The position numbers and the translations under genes were made by a program. A DNA stretch of 26,781 bases, taken from the NCBI GenBank assembly GCA_002299245.1, contig DBOI01000126.1:1-26781 (forward strand), in the 5' to 3' direction. Origin of the DNA: Hydrogenovibrio sp. UBA650. GTDB taxonomy: Bacteria; Pseudomonadota; Gammaproteobacteria; Thiomicrospirales; Thiomicrospiraceae. The notes below the pieces were generated by a model. The model saw only the letters and a program-made list of their open reading frames with translations. It did no database searches and was not told the origin of the DNA. The stretch's first letter is position 1, and the number at the start of each line of letters is the position of its first letter. Of this stretch, positions 1 to 7,873 are shown in pieces.

Positions 1-1337
1 TGATGGGAATTGTTGAAGTGGTCACTCATTTAGGCCCTCTAGCGAAACGTTTGCGAAAGACTTCTGGTGCCGATTCGGTGATTTTGGTAGATAAATCTTA
101 TCGAGCACAGCTTACTCGTGCACAAACCGGAAAATTCTTAGAAGATTATTATCTAGTTAATGGTGATGCTTCAGCGCAAAACATGCAGCTGCTAGAAAGT
201 ATGGGAGAACATGCTTTTACCAGAGTAAATCCAATACAGATATTAGATGATCAAATCATGACACAGTATTTATTGCAGGATAGCCTGGGTCGTTTAATGG
301 GGTATTGGTTAACCTTTGAAGACAAAGCGGTTTTGGATTTAACCGAAGTTGGTCTATTTAAGAAACAGTATTCATATGGTTTTTTAGTCTTGGTACTTTT
401 ATCCTTGCTATTGATCCTTTTGTATCAATTGCAGCGCAAGGCTGAGGCTGGACGAAAATACTATCGAAGTATTCTTGATGCAACATCAGAGATCGTATTG
501 GTGACTAAGGGCAAAAAGCTCATTGATGCAAATGTGCCGTTATTCGAATTCTTTTCAGAATACATCAATATAAAAGATTTTCTCAAGCACCATGATTGTG
601 TTTGTCACACGTTTGAACCTGGAGCTGGACTGCTTCAAAAGTACATGTTTGGAGAGTTCTGGATAGATTATGTACTACAGCATCCAGAGAAAGAGCACAT
701 TGCTAAAATTATGCGCCAAGGAAAAGAGCATTATTTTCGAGTTAAGGCTGCGGTGGTGCAATCAAACGAGGAAGGACTGGTGTCGATTATCATGCACGAT
801 ATGACAGAGCAGCAGTACAAAAAACGTTTGGAGAAACAGGCTGAGACGGATGAGTTGACAGGAATTGCAAATCGATTGGTGTTTAATCGCAAGCTGTCAG
901 AATAGGTAACTAGAGCTCATCGTTATCAGAATCCATTGTGTCTAGCGATATTTGATATTGATCTATTTAAATCGGTCAATGATGAATTTGGCCATGATGT
1001 TGGTGATGAGGTTTTGCGTACTATAAGTTCTGTGGTTTCTTCTCTTCTGAGAGAGACCGATATTTTTTGTCGGATTGGTGGTGAAGAGTTTGCTATTGTA
1101 ATGCCGGAGACGGAACTAAAAGATGCTAGAGTAGTTTCTGAAAGATTGCGTAAATCTGTCGCAGAACTATCTGAGGAGTTGGTACCAAAGCCTTTGACAG
1201 TAAGTGTAGGTTTGTCTCATATGACCCGTTGGGATAGTAATAAGTCGCTGTTTAAAAAATCTGATAAAGCGCTTTATCAGGCTAAAGATTCTGGTCGTAA
1301 CCAGGTTATTACAGCGGAAGATGAACAGAGTTCATAA
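1..1337 (+). pseudogene. Membrane diguanylate cyclase (sensor-TM-PAS-GGDEF), interrupted by an in-frame amber codon; 5' end outside window
   Basis: Frame 3 is open from the left edge. It encodes the end of an extracytoplasmic, Cache-like sensor (to about residue 120 counted from the ATG at 3), a membrane segment at about 124-143, a PAS-like region (about 150-270), and the start of a GGDEF domain (ETDELTGIANR). A TAG at 903-905 then stops the frame. The same frame continues without any shift through VTRAHRYQNPL and FDIDLFKSVND to GGEEF (1077-1091), ending at 1337. The I-site RETD (1050-1061) sits five residues before GGEEF. The protein would be a complete c-di-GMP synthase but for that one codon. 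The first fragment lacks the active site. The second could start only at a TTG (936) and would lack the first part of the domain. I therefore call it a pseudogene or suppressed gene; a base-call error remains possible. Confidence 0.85.
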
Positions 1338-1352
1338 CTCAGGAGTAGTGTT

Positions 1353-1742
1353 ATGAGTGTTTTACCGAGTCATTTAAAATATTCGGAAACAGGTGAATGG
1401 ATTTTTATGAATGAATTTGGTCATGCCTTGGTTGGTATTACTGATTTCGCTCAAGAATCATTAGGAGAGGTAACTAACGTACACTTCCCGGAGCTTGGTG
1501 CCGATGTTGGCGTGGGTGATGAAGTGATGTCGCTGGAGTCAATTATGGCTGCAGCAGAGATTTTGACTCCGGTCAGTGGTGAGATTATAGAGATCAATGA
1601 GCAGTTGGAAGATGATCCAGAGATGATCAATGATGAGCCCTATGATTCTGGTTGGCTGTTTAAAATAGCGGTGCATGATGAAGCTGAACTGGAAGACTTG
1701 ATGAATCCCGACGATTATCAAACGTTAATTGACGGACAATAA
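1353..1742 (+). CDS. gcvH: Glycine cleavage H-like protein lacking the lipoyl-lysine
   Basis: The 129-aa protein aligns along its whole length with GcvH: ALVGITDFAQESLGEV near the N-terminus, the lipoyl hairpin at residues 61-75, then PVSGEIIEIN, NDEPYDSGWLFKI and an acidic C-terminus. GcvH carries a lipoylated lysine that shuttles the aminomethyl group between the P, T and L proteins. In E. coli the hairpin reads ESVKAASD; here it reads ESIMAAAE, so residue 65, the lipoylation site, is Met (ATG at 1545-1547). No other lysine lies nearby. As read, the protein cannot be lipoylated in the usual way. The start has a clear AGGAG seven bases upstream. No gcvT or gcvP is in the window. It may be a non-lipoylated paralogue, a mutated gene or a sequence error. 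Family assignment is firm; function is open. Confidence 0.93.
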   Translation: MSVLPSHLKYSETGEWIFMNEFGHALVGITDFAQESLGEVTNVHFPELGADVGVGDEVMSLESIMAAAEILTPVSGEIIEINEQLEDDPEMINDEPYDSGWLFKIAVHDEAELEDLMNPDDYQTLIDGQ

Positions 1743-1779
1743 ATTACCCCAATCGTTTAAAATATAATCAATTTAGAAT

Positions 1780-1807
1780 AAAAGAGGCGTTGCCTCTTTT
1801 GTTGTTT
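1780..1807 (+). terminator. Rho-independent terminator after gcvH
   Basis: A 9-bp perfect stem (AAAAGAGGC paired with GCCTCTTTT) encloses a three-base GTT loop. The second arm ends in four T and is followed by GTTGTTTTT. It lies 38 bases after the gcvH stop and before rlmI. Confidence 0.85.
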
Positions 1808-1839
1808 TTACCTACAGAAAAAAGACTAAAAGAACCAAG

Positions 1840-3033
1840 ATGTTAGCTAATTTAAGATTAAAGAAAAATGAAGAGCGTCGAATCAAGCAAGGCCATGTTT
1901 GGGTTTATAGCAATGAAGTTGATACCCAAATCACGCCGCTAAAAGATTTTGAGCCGGGTCAACAGGTGATTATTGAAGCATCTAATGGTAAACCTTTGGG
2001 GATGGGTTATGTCAATCCAAAGACTCTAATTTGTGCTCGTATACTAAGCCGGAGTGCCAAGTTAGAATTGAATTTGAAGTTTTTAAAAAAACGTTTTCAA
2101 GAAGCTCAGGTATTAAGAGAAATTCAGTTTGATGAACCGTTTTACCGTTTAATTTTTGGTGATTCCGATGGGTTACCAGGCTTAGTCGTAGATCGGTTTG
2201 GTGATGTATTTTCGGTGCAGATTACCACGGCAGGTATGGAAGCCGTTAAAGACGATATTATGCAGGTTATTATCAACCTCTACCAGCCACAGGCAATTGT
2301 TTTTAAAAATGATGTGGCCAGCCGAGAACTTGAAGGCCTGCCTCTTTATGAAAAAGTGGTTTATGGCGAGTTGCCAGAGCAACTTACGATTACCGAAAAC
2401 GACACGCAGTTTGCTATTCCGGTAGAGCATGGCCAGAAAACCGGCTGGTTTTATGATCACCGCATCTCTCGTCAGAAATTACAAGGCCTGGCAAAAGACA
2501 AAACCGTTTTGGATGTTTTCAGTTATCTCGGTGGTTGGGGTGTAGCTGCGGCGAATGCCGGAGCTGCAGAAGTAACCTGCGTGGATGCCTCTGAGTTTGC
2601 TTTAGATGGAGTTGATCAAAATGCTCAACTCAATGGCCTGTCAGAAAGAGTTGTGACCATTCAGGGCAATGCTTTTGATGTCATGAATGCATTAAAAACA
2701 GAAGGCCATAAGTTTGATGTTGTGGTGGTTGACCCGCCGGCATTTATCAAACGTAAAAAAGATTTCAAAAAAGGTTTTGAAGCCTATAGAAGGATTAATG
2801 AGTTGGCAATGCGTCTGTTGAATAAAGACGGTATTTTGATCTCCGCTTCCTGCTCACACCATCTGAGTAGGGATGACCTGTTAAAAGCGGTTCAATCTGC
2901 GTCGAGACATATTGATCGTAACGTTCAACTATTTGATCAAGGTCACCAAGGACCTGATCATCCAGTACATCCAGCAATACCTGAAACAGAATATATTAAA
3001 ACTTTGTTTTTCAGAGTCTCGCAGAGTTGGTAA
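1840..3033 (+). CDS. rlmI: 23S rRNA m5C1962 methyltransferase RlmI
   Basis: The 397-aa protein matches the YccW/RlmI family (E. coli RlmI is 396 aa). This enzyme transfers methyl from S-adenosylmethionine to C5 of cytosine 1962 in 23S rRNA. The N-terminal PUA-like part (residues 1-75) has RRIKQGHVWVYSNEV. The central EEHRE-like domain includes FGDSDGLPGLVVDRF (106-120). The SAM fold has LDVFSYLGGWGVAAA (224-238), VVVDPPAFIKRKKDF (295-309) and the cysteine motif SASCSHH (335-341), with Cys338 the likely nucleophile. It probably has its own promoter after the gcvH terminator. The next gene starts 12 bases downstream, so the two are likely cotranscribed. The ribosome site is weak. Confidence 0.93.
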   Translation: MLANLRLKKNEERRIKQGHVWVYSNEVDTQITPLKDFEPGQQVIIEASNGKPLGMGYVNPKTLICARILSRSAKLELNLKFLKKRFQEAQVLREIQFDEPFYRLIFGDSDGLPGLVVDRFGDVFSVQITTAGMEAVKDDIMQVIINLYQPQAIVFKNDVASRELEGLPLYEKVVYGELPEQLTITENDTQFAIPVEHGQKTGWFYDHRISRQKLQGLAKDKTVLDVFSYLGGWGVAAANAGAAEVTCVDASEFALDGVDQNAQLNGLSERVVTIQGNAFDVMNALKTEGHKFDVVVVDPPAFIKRKKDFKKGFEAYRRINELAMRLLNKDGILISASCSHHLSRDDLLKAVQSASRHIDRNVQLFDQGHQGPDHPVHPAIPETEYIKTLFFRVSQSW

Positions 3034-3045
3034 TGGCTGATCATC

Positions 3046-4245
3046 ATGCACAGTAAAGCACCCAAAGTTTTATCTCGAGTTGAAAAACTGCAACAACATC
3101 TCAGCAAGCAGTGTTTCTGGGACGAGGTAGAGCAGGTGCTTTATATTGATGCGCGTAAACTATTTCCCAAGCAGGGGGTGGTCACCATTCTCGGTTGGGA
3201 CAATATGATGCTCAATGCCGAGCCAATCCCGAACTATCCTGATTTTTTCTCGATTATGCGTTGGGGTAACCATTCACAATTGGCCGATTGGCGCAAACAG
3301 ATTCCAAAATGGGTGCAGGAGAGCTGTGCACTGTTTCCAAATGATCAAATGAAGCTGTTGCACTATGCCGCCAAGTATCCACAGATTTTAGAACTGCTCG
3401 ATCACGCTCCTCTTATGGCTTGGCGATTGGTTACCTCTGGACTAGAAGAGCCTGAAATAGTGGCTCTACTTGCTGGTAAACGTACCCAGATAGCGGAATC
3501 GATTGGCTGGCCCGGCAAAGCTGATACCGTTAAGTTTCTAACTAATCTCAGATTGCGTTGGGTTGACCAGCATATTGCTGAACAGATTGAGGTCTGCCTG
3601 TTTGATGATCAACGTCTGACCGCTTTGCAAGATCTGCCGCGGATTAACTCTATGGCGCTTACGCTGGCGGCACGATTTCCAGAATTGATCGGTTCTAAGC
3701 TACATCACGCTCTAGCGCAACTTCCTTGTAGGCCTATGCAGTGTCAGTCAATGGTTGCCCAGCTTGAAGATGCATATCGATTGGCAGAGTTTTTGAATTT
3801 AGAGAAATCTGAAGTCGATAATATTGGCAGTGCTCGCTATCTCGTCGAGGTTGAAGAGATCTATCGAAACTGGATTCAACAGGCCTTCTTAAAAGTTAGC
3901 TCAATCGATTCAGATGCATTTAATAGACAGTTAAGTACTCAGCCCAGACTGCTTAGCAAACAGCAAGAGTGGCTGGCGATAACTGAAATTCAACGACACG
4001 CTTGGATGACGGAATTTGAATCTCATCAAGAGCAAGGCAAACAACTTTATTCATGGGAGGATGAAGAGGGCGTCTGGGCTGCGTTAATCCACAGCCATTT
4101 ACCAGACAGGCCTGCTGAATCGGAGCAAGTGGATAAAATGCATTCTATCGATAGGATTAGAGGCCTGGAAAACTGCTTGGCAACCGCCAAGCAGATATCA
4201 ACGCTACACCTTTGGCAGGCACAGCAGTTAAAACAAACAGATTAG
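3046..4245 (+). CDS. Unrecognised 399-aa soluble protein downstream of rlmI
   Basis: I do not recognise this family. The protein has no signal peptide and no membrane segment. It is rich in Trp, Gln and Leu and looks helical. Landmarks are VVTILGWDNMMLNAEPIPNY (59-78), FFSIMRWGNHSQLADWRKQIPKW and, near the C-terminus, WLAITEIQRHAWM and YSWEDEEGVWAALIH. The last segments weakly recall proteins that end in conserved His/Trp-rich blocks, but I can claim no domain. Codon use and GC resemble its neighbours. It starts 12 bases after rlmI and ends 8 bases before the convergent lysA stop. A CAGGCCTG palindrome lies inside it at 4107-4114. It is a real gene by length and spacing; the exact start is less sure because no good ribosome site precedes the ATG. 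Confidence 0.8.
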   Translation: MHSKAPKVLSRVEKLQQHLSKQCFWDEVEQVLYIDARKLFPKQGVVTILGWDNMMLNAEPIPNYPDFFSIMRWGNHSQLADWRKQIPKWVQESCALFPNDQMKLLHYAAKYPQILELLDHAPLMAWRLVTSGLEEPEIVALLAGKRTQIAESIGWPGKADTVKFLTNLRLRWVDQHIAEQIEVCLFDDQRLTALQDLPRINSMALTLAARFPELIGSKLHHALAQLPCRPMQCQSMVAQLEDAYRLAEFLNLEKSEVDNIGSARYLVEVEEIYRNWIQQAFLKVSSIDSDAFNRQLSTQPRLLSKQQEWLAITEIQRHAWMTEFESHQEQGKQLYSWEDEEGVWAALIHSHLPDRPAESEQVDKMHSIDRIRGLENCLATAKQISTLHLWQAQQLKQTD

Positions 4246-4273
4246 GACTTGGATTAATCCTCAATAATCTGTT
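4236..4273. repeat. Inverted repeat spanning the convergent stops of the 399-aa gene and lysA
   Basis: AACAGATTA (4236-4244) is perfectly repeated in inverse as TAATCTGTT (4265-4273). A smaller palindrome GGATTAATCC (4251-4260) sits in the loop. The structure covers both stop codons and could form a hairpin in either transcript. It lacks a T tract, so a terminator role is only a guess. Confidence 0.4.
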
Positions 4274-5531
4274 CTGTACCAAACATCTCTTGATAGGTTT
4301 CGCGTGGGCGAATTAACCAGGCCTGTTGATTTTGTACCATCACTTCGGCAGCACGAGCTCGGGTGTTGTAGTTTGAGCTCATGGTAAAACCGTAGGCACC
4401 AGAAGACATGACAGCCAGTAAGTCACCTTCTTTAAGATTCAACTCTCGATCTTTACCCAGAAAATCTCCGGTTTCGCAGACCGGGCCAACCAAGTCCCAG
4501 TGATGGTTTAAGCCATCTGTTCTGGGTGTGACTGGAATAATCTCTTGATAGGCTTGATAGAGTGCTGGACGAATTAGATCATTCATTGCAGCATCAATGA
4601 TGGCAAAATTTTTATGCTCAGTCGGTTTTAGGAATTCGACTTCTGTTACTAAAACACCTGCATTACCGGCAATCGCTCGACCTGGTTCGATAATGATTTC
4701 AACACTTGAATCATTAAGCTTATCCACAATCGCCTGGATATAGTCGGCAATAGCCGGAGGCGTTTCATCGGTGTACTGAATTCCAAGACCTCCGCCTAAG
4801 TCGAGGTGGTGAATATCAATACCCATCTCCACCAGCTGCTGTTTCAGTGCCAGTACGCGTTCCAGTGCATCAACAAATGGGCTGATCTCGGTTAGCTGTG
4901 AACCAATATGACAGTCGATACCAATAGGGTTGATATGCGAGCAGGCACAGGCATCTGCATAGAGCTCTGGTGCAGTATTGATATCAACCCCAAACTTATT
5001 GTCTTTCAGGCCTGTCGAAATATATGGATGAGTTTTTGCATCGACATCTGGATTGACTCGGATAGAGATGTCGGCAATTTTGTCCATTTTTTCGGCCGCA
5101 GCCTGAATGCGATCAAGCTCAGCGTGAGATTCAATATTGAAACAGCGAATTCCCACTTCTAGTGCACGACTAATCTCAGCTGATTTTTTGGCAACGCCCG
5201 AGAACACAATTTTCTCCGGCTCACCACCGGCCTTCAAAACCCGCTCAAGTTCACCTACTGAGACAATATCAAAACCCGCGCCCAACTTTGCCAGTACATT
5301 CAATACTGCAAGATTGGAGTTGGTTTTAACCGCATAGCAAACTAAGTGTGGCTGCTGGCCAAAGGCTTGATCAAACTCTTGCCAGCGATTTTCAAATTCG
5401 GTGCGCGAGTAGACATAAAGCGGCGTGCCATGTTCTTTTGCCAAAGTCTGTAGACTGACGTTTTCGGCAAACAGAGTTTGTTGTGTACCGATATTTTGAT
5501 AGCTAAATTGTGAACTTATGGCTGTTGTCAT
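4254..5531 (-). CDS. lysA: Diaminopimelate decarboxylase
   Basis: The 425-aa protein is a fold-type III PLP decarboxylase that turns meso-diaminopimelate into lysine, the last step of the pathway. The PLP lysine is Lys69 in YAVKTNSN. The phosphate loop is LDLGGGLGIQY (244-253) and EPGRAIAGNAG is at 282-292. CETGDFLGKDR (352-362) supplies the catalytic Cys and Asp from the partner subunit of the dimer, and GAYGFTMSSNYNTR (378-391) is the family C-terminal signature. Length is normal for the family. Its ATG overlaps the lptM stop by 4 nt (ATGA), so translation is probably coupled. Two CAGGCCTG palindromes lie inside (4318, 5007). No lysine riboswitch is visible upstream. Confidence 0.97.
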   Translation of the reverse strand: MTTAISSQFSYQNIGTQQTLFAENVSLQTLAKEHGTPLYVYSRTEFENRWQEFDQAFGQQPHLVCYAVKTNSNLAVLNVLAKLGAGFDIVSVGELERVLKAGGEPEKIVFSGVAKKSAEISRALEVGIRCFNIESHAELDRIQAAAEKMDKIADISIRVNPDVDAKTHPYISTGLKDNKFGVDINTAPELYADACACSHINPIGIDCHIGSQLTEISPFVDALERVLALKQQLVEMGIDIHHLDLGGGLGIQYTDETPPAIADYIQAIVDKLNDSSVEIIIEPGRAIAGNAGVLVTEVEFLKPTEHKNFAIIDAAMNDLIRPALYQAYQEIIPVTPRTDGLNHHWDLVGPVCETGDFLGKDRELNLKEGDLLAVMSSGAYGFTMSSNYNTRARAAEVMVQNQQAWLIRPRETYQEMFGTEQIIED

Positions 5532-5671
5532 TTTGATTTGTTATCCGAATTTTCGATTGGTTTTTCAGTGTGTTCAGGGAGATACAATGGCCCCTTTTTT
5601 CCACAACCATTTAGATTAACTAAGCTGATAAATAGAAAAATAGCGAATAGAACGCTAGAGATAGTGCGCAT
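5528..5671 (-). CDS. lptM: Small lipoprotein of the LptM (YifL) family
   Basis: This 47-aa gene begins MRTISSVLFAIFLF, a short charged start and hydrophobic signal segment. It then has the lipobox LNGC (residues 20-23) followed by GKKGPLYLP, the hallmark of YifL/LptM lipoproteins. Cys23 would be lipidated after signal peptidase II cleavage. The remaining tail is a short hydrophilic sequence. LptM is known to stabilise the LptD/LptE lipopolysaccharide translocon and to help its disulfide maturation. The gene is commonly found directly upstream of lysA, as here, where TGA and the lysA ATG share bases. A weak ribosome site (GGAAA) precedes the ATG. It diverges from the hydrolase gene, leaving only 70 bp for both promoters. 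Confidence 0.92.
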   Translation of the reverse strand: MRTISSVLFAIFLFISLVNLNGCGKKGPLYLPEHTEKPIENSDNKSK

Positions 5672-5741
5672 TTTATTTTCCAAGCAATTGAACAAGCATT
5701 TAAAATGACGCTAATTTTAGCAGAGAGGCGTCTTTTTCACT

Positions 5742-6428
5742 ATGAATTCAACATACACTTTGGCGGATTTAGAACCAAGTATTATTGTTGAACCGCCGCA
5801 GGCGGCGAAAGCAGCAGTCATTTGGTTGCATGGTTTGGGTGCAGATGGTCATGATTTTGCAGGTCTTTTACCTCAACTTGGTTTACCAAATAATCACGCC
5901 ATTCGTTTTATCTTTCCAAATGCCCCTGTTCAGGCAGTCACAGTTAATGGTGGTATGCAAATGCGCTCATGGTATGACATCTACTCAATGAGTATTGCTG
6001 AGAAGATGGATTTGCATTCAATTGAGCAATCCAGCTTAGTGTTGGAAGAACTGGTTCAAGAGCAGGTTGATAATGGAATTTCGGCAGATAAAATTGTCAT
6101 TGCCGGGTTTTCACAGGGTGGCTTGATTGCTCTAAACATGGCGTTGACCAGCGACTACACTTTAGCAGGAGTATTGGCGCTTTCAACCTATTATCCGCAG
6201 GCCTGTATTGATAGCTTAGAAAGGCCTGCAAAATGTGGGAGTCCGATATTTATGGCTCATGGCGAATATGATCCGGTTGTCCCTTTTGCGGTTGCTCAAA
6301 GTTCGGTGGATAGGCTAAAACTATTGGGCTGTGAGGTTGAATGGCACTGTTACCCAATGGAACATCAAGTTTGTATGCCTGAGGTTGAAGCCATTTCGGA
6401 ATGGTTGAAAAAACAACTGGTTACTTAG
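5742..6428 (+). CDS. Carboxylesterase / acyl-protein-thioesterase-like alpha/beta hydrolase
   Basis: The 228-aa protein belongs to the Abhydrolase_2 (phospholipase/carboxylesterase) family, like Pseudomonas esterase EstB and E. coli YpfH. The oxyanion region is WLHGLGADGHDF (28-39), the nucleophile is Ser124 in GFSQGG, the acid is Asp177 in HGEYDPVVP and the base is His208 in MEHQVC, so the triad is complete. There is no signal peptide, so it should act in the cytoplasm on short acyl esters or thioesters; the natural substrate cannot be read from the sequence. An AGAGAGG site lies upstream of the ATG. A CAGGCCTG (6198) and a near match (6221) lie inside. The following PilZ-like gene is 62 bases away on the same strand. 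Confidence 0.92.
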   Translation: MNSTYTLADLEPSIIVEPPQAAKAAVIWLHGLGADGHDFAGLLPQLGLPNNHAIRFIFPNAPVQAVTVNGGMQMRSWYDIYSMSIAEKMDLHSIEQSSLVLEELVQEQVDNGISADKIVIAGFSQGGLIALNMALTSDYTLAGVLALSTYYPQACIDSLERPAKCGSPIFMAHGEYDPVVPFAVAQSSVDRLKLLGCEVEWHCYPMEHQVCMPEVEAISEWLKKQLVT

Positions 6429-6490
6429 TAGAATTTTCTGGTTATTTATTTGCTTGTCGATTGCAAATCATGATTAAGGACTTAACTTAA

Positions 6491-7408
6491 ATGGCTGTAG
6501 AACGCCGCTATTTCAGATACGATGTTTCTCTTGCAATGCACCTGGAGCCAGTCGATCGTTTCGGTAAGCAGTTAAATGCAGAACGCCGACAACTGGTTTC
6601 TGAGCTTGAAGAGGAGCAGCTTAAAGATCTAAATGCTCAACTAGATGAGTGGTTGGAGAAAGTCTTTGATGCTAGTTCTTCAGCGTTACATGTGTTTTAT
6701 ACGCTTAATCACAGAATGAATTTTTTCTGGTGGCTATTGGATCAATTAATCGAAACAAACGATCCTAGAAACAGCAATGACTTCAAGTTTCGTCTTAAAG
6801 AAGACAGCAAGTTTAAACCGCCAAAAAATGGCAAAAACTCTTCTGTTGCGCCTTTGATCATAGCACTCTATAACACGATTGATGCCCATTTATCAGAACT
6901 TATCTCTGTAGTAGATAGTAGCCTGGAGGGTAAAATTTTTATCTACGCCAATCCAGATTTTGAATTGTTCGATGATAAAAAATTTGTAACCAACTTAGAT
7001 GTTCTTGCCTCTTCCGGGGTTCTACCGGCCAAGGTACTACGTTTAATGATCGATAAGCTGAATATATTGGAAACGGTATTGGAACGAATCAAAGATGCTT
7101 TTTGTCAGATGTCTAAGCCTGAAAGTTGGGACCTTTACGATGTTAACTTGAGTGCAGGTGGCTTTAGCTTTGAATCAGATCAAAAATATGAACTATTCAA
7201 CTATATGGATATTTTTATGAATGTCGATGATGAGGTTTTGATCTGTCGAGGCAAGATAATTTCGGTTAATGAATCTCATCGTGAAGACAGACCGTTTCGA
7301 GTTGGGGTTGAATTTGATCTATTGACACATGAACAACAACATAAAATTACAATTTTTGAACAGAGAAAAGAGCTTCAAGATGCCATGAGTAAAGTGACAA
7401 TTGACTGA
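6491..7408 (+). CDS. Atypical PilZ-type cyclic-di-GMP receptor with a large helical insertion
   Basis: The 305-aa protein carries the two halves of a PilZ binding site far apart. RRYFR (5-9) gives the RxxxR motif at the N-terminus. NLSAGG (219-224) gives the [D/N]xSxxG motif, followed by a beta-rich stretch to VGVEFDLL (about 278). In ordinary PilZ domains these motifs are about 20-30 residues apart. Here about 200 residues of predicted helix intervene (for example VSELEEEQLKDLNAQLDEWLEK at 36-57). This recalls the tetrameric or atypical PilZ proteins of the XC_6012 kind, in which helices mediate oligomerisation. No membrane segment is seen. It converges on a minus-strand gene set holding a second protein of the same layout. 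An AAGGA ribosome site precedes the ATG. PilZ assignment rests on the motifs. Confidence 0.75.
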   Translation: MAVERRYFRYDVSLAMHLEPVDRFGKQLNAERRQLVSELEEEQLKDLNAQLDEWLEKVFDASSSALHVFYTLNHRMNFFWWLLDQLIETNDPRNSNDFKFRLKEDSKFKPPKNGKNSSVAPLIIALYNTIDAHLSELISVVDSSLEGKIFIYANPDFELFDDKKFVTNLDVLASSGVLPAKVLRLMIDKLNILETVLERIKDAFCQMSKPESWDLYDVNLSAGGFSFESDQKYELFNYMDIFMNVDDEVLICRGKIISVNESHREDRPFRVGVEFDLLTHEQQHKITIFEQRKELQDAMSKVTID

Positions 7409-7423
7409 TAGACTCTTTTAGCT

Positions 7424-7849
7424 TTAATTAGTTTTTTTAGAAACCGCAATTTGAATATTCTGTTGTTTTACTTTAATTGCATTTTTTATCCATTCTGCAA
7501 ATTTGGGGTGATCGGTTAGCATTGAACGATACAGACCTACAGGGTCAGTGGATGATTTATTGGCGGTAAAAGCAGCAATTTCTATTAGTTTGTCTATATA
7601 GCGGTTCGGAAAATGAACCTGTATATCAAAATAGCTGATTTTGGTAATAATCACAGCATTTAATACTTCGAACCACTGTTTTCCTGTCAACTCAAATTTG
7701 TTTTGCAGAAAATCACTTGGGCCATTGATTTTATAATCAAGCATTTCGTCAAGACTTGAAAAACGGATTAATTCAAGCGCAGCATCTCTTACCGCGAGTG
7801 GCAGAGAGTCCATAAAAGTTGCGTCTATATCATGGTTTAAACCTGGCAT
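7424..7849 (-). CDS. Unrecognised 141-aa soluble protein, last gene of the c-di-GMP set
   Basis: I do not recognise this protein. It is soluble and mixed helical, has no Cys, and shows no known motif. Recognisable stretches are DSLPLAVRDAALELIRFSSLDEMLDY (14-39) and LTGKQWFEVLNAVIITKISYFDIQVHFPNRYIDKL (54-88). An AAAGAG ribosome site sits just before the ATG. It begins 24 bases after the stop of the upstream PilZ-like gene and is very likely cotranscribed with it, so a role in c-di-GMP signalling is a context guess only. It ends 15 bases from the convergent PilZ-like gene. Confidence 0.75.
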   Translation of the reverse strand: MPGLNHDIDATFMDSLPLAVRDAALELIRFSSLDEMLDYKINGPSDFLQNKFELTGKQWFEVLNAVIITKISYFDIQVHFPNRYIDKLIEIAAFTANKSSTDPVGLYRSMLTDHPKFAEWIKNAIKVKQQNIQIAVSKKTN

Positions 7850-7873
7850 ATACTCTTTACCTGTGACTCACAA

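Noticed and set aside
903..905. TAG read as pyrrolysine or another recoded residue
   Set aside because: No recoding element or related genes are visible, and a plain nonsense change or suppression is simpler.
936..1337. A separate gene starting at TTG 936 encoding a short GGDEF protein
   Set aside because: It is the same frame as the upstream part, joined across one TAG, and lacks the start of the GGDEF fold. There is no ribosome site.
4161..4167. AGGCCTG sites counted as further members of the CAGGCCTG family (also 2333, 2484, 6222, 10802)
   Set aside because: They lack the first C, so they are not full palindromes; I mention them as near matches but leave them out of the count of 12.
5007..5014. 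CAGGCCTG as a restriction target of a resident system
   Set aside because: Such targets are normally avoided, whereas this motif is enriched; no restriction or modification gene is in the window.
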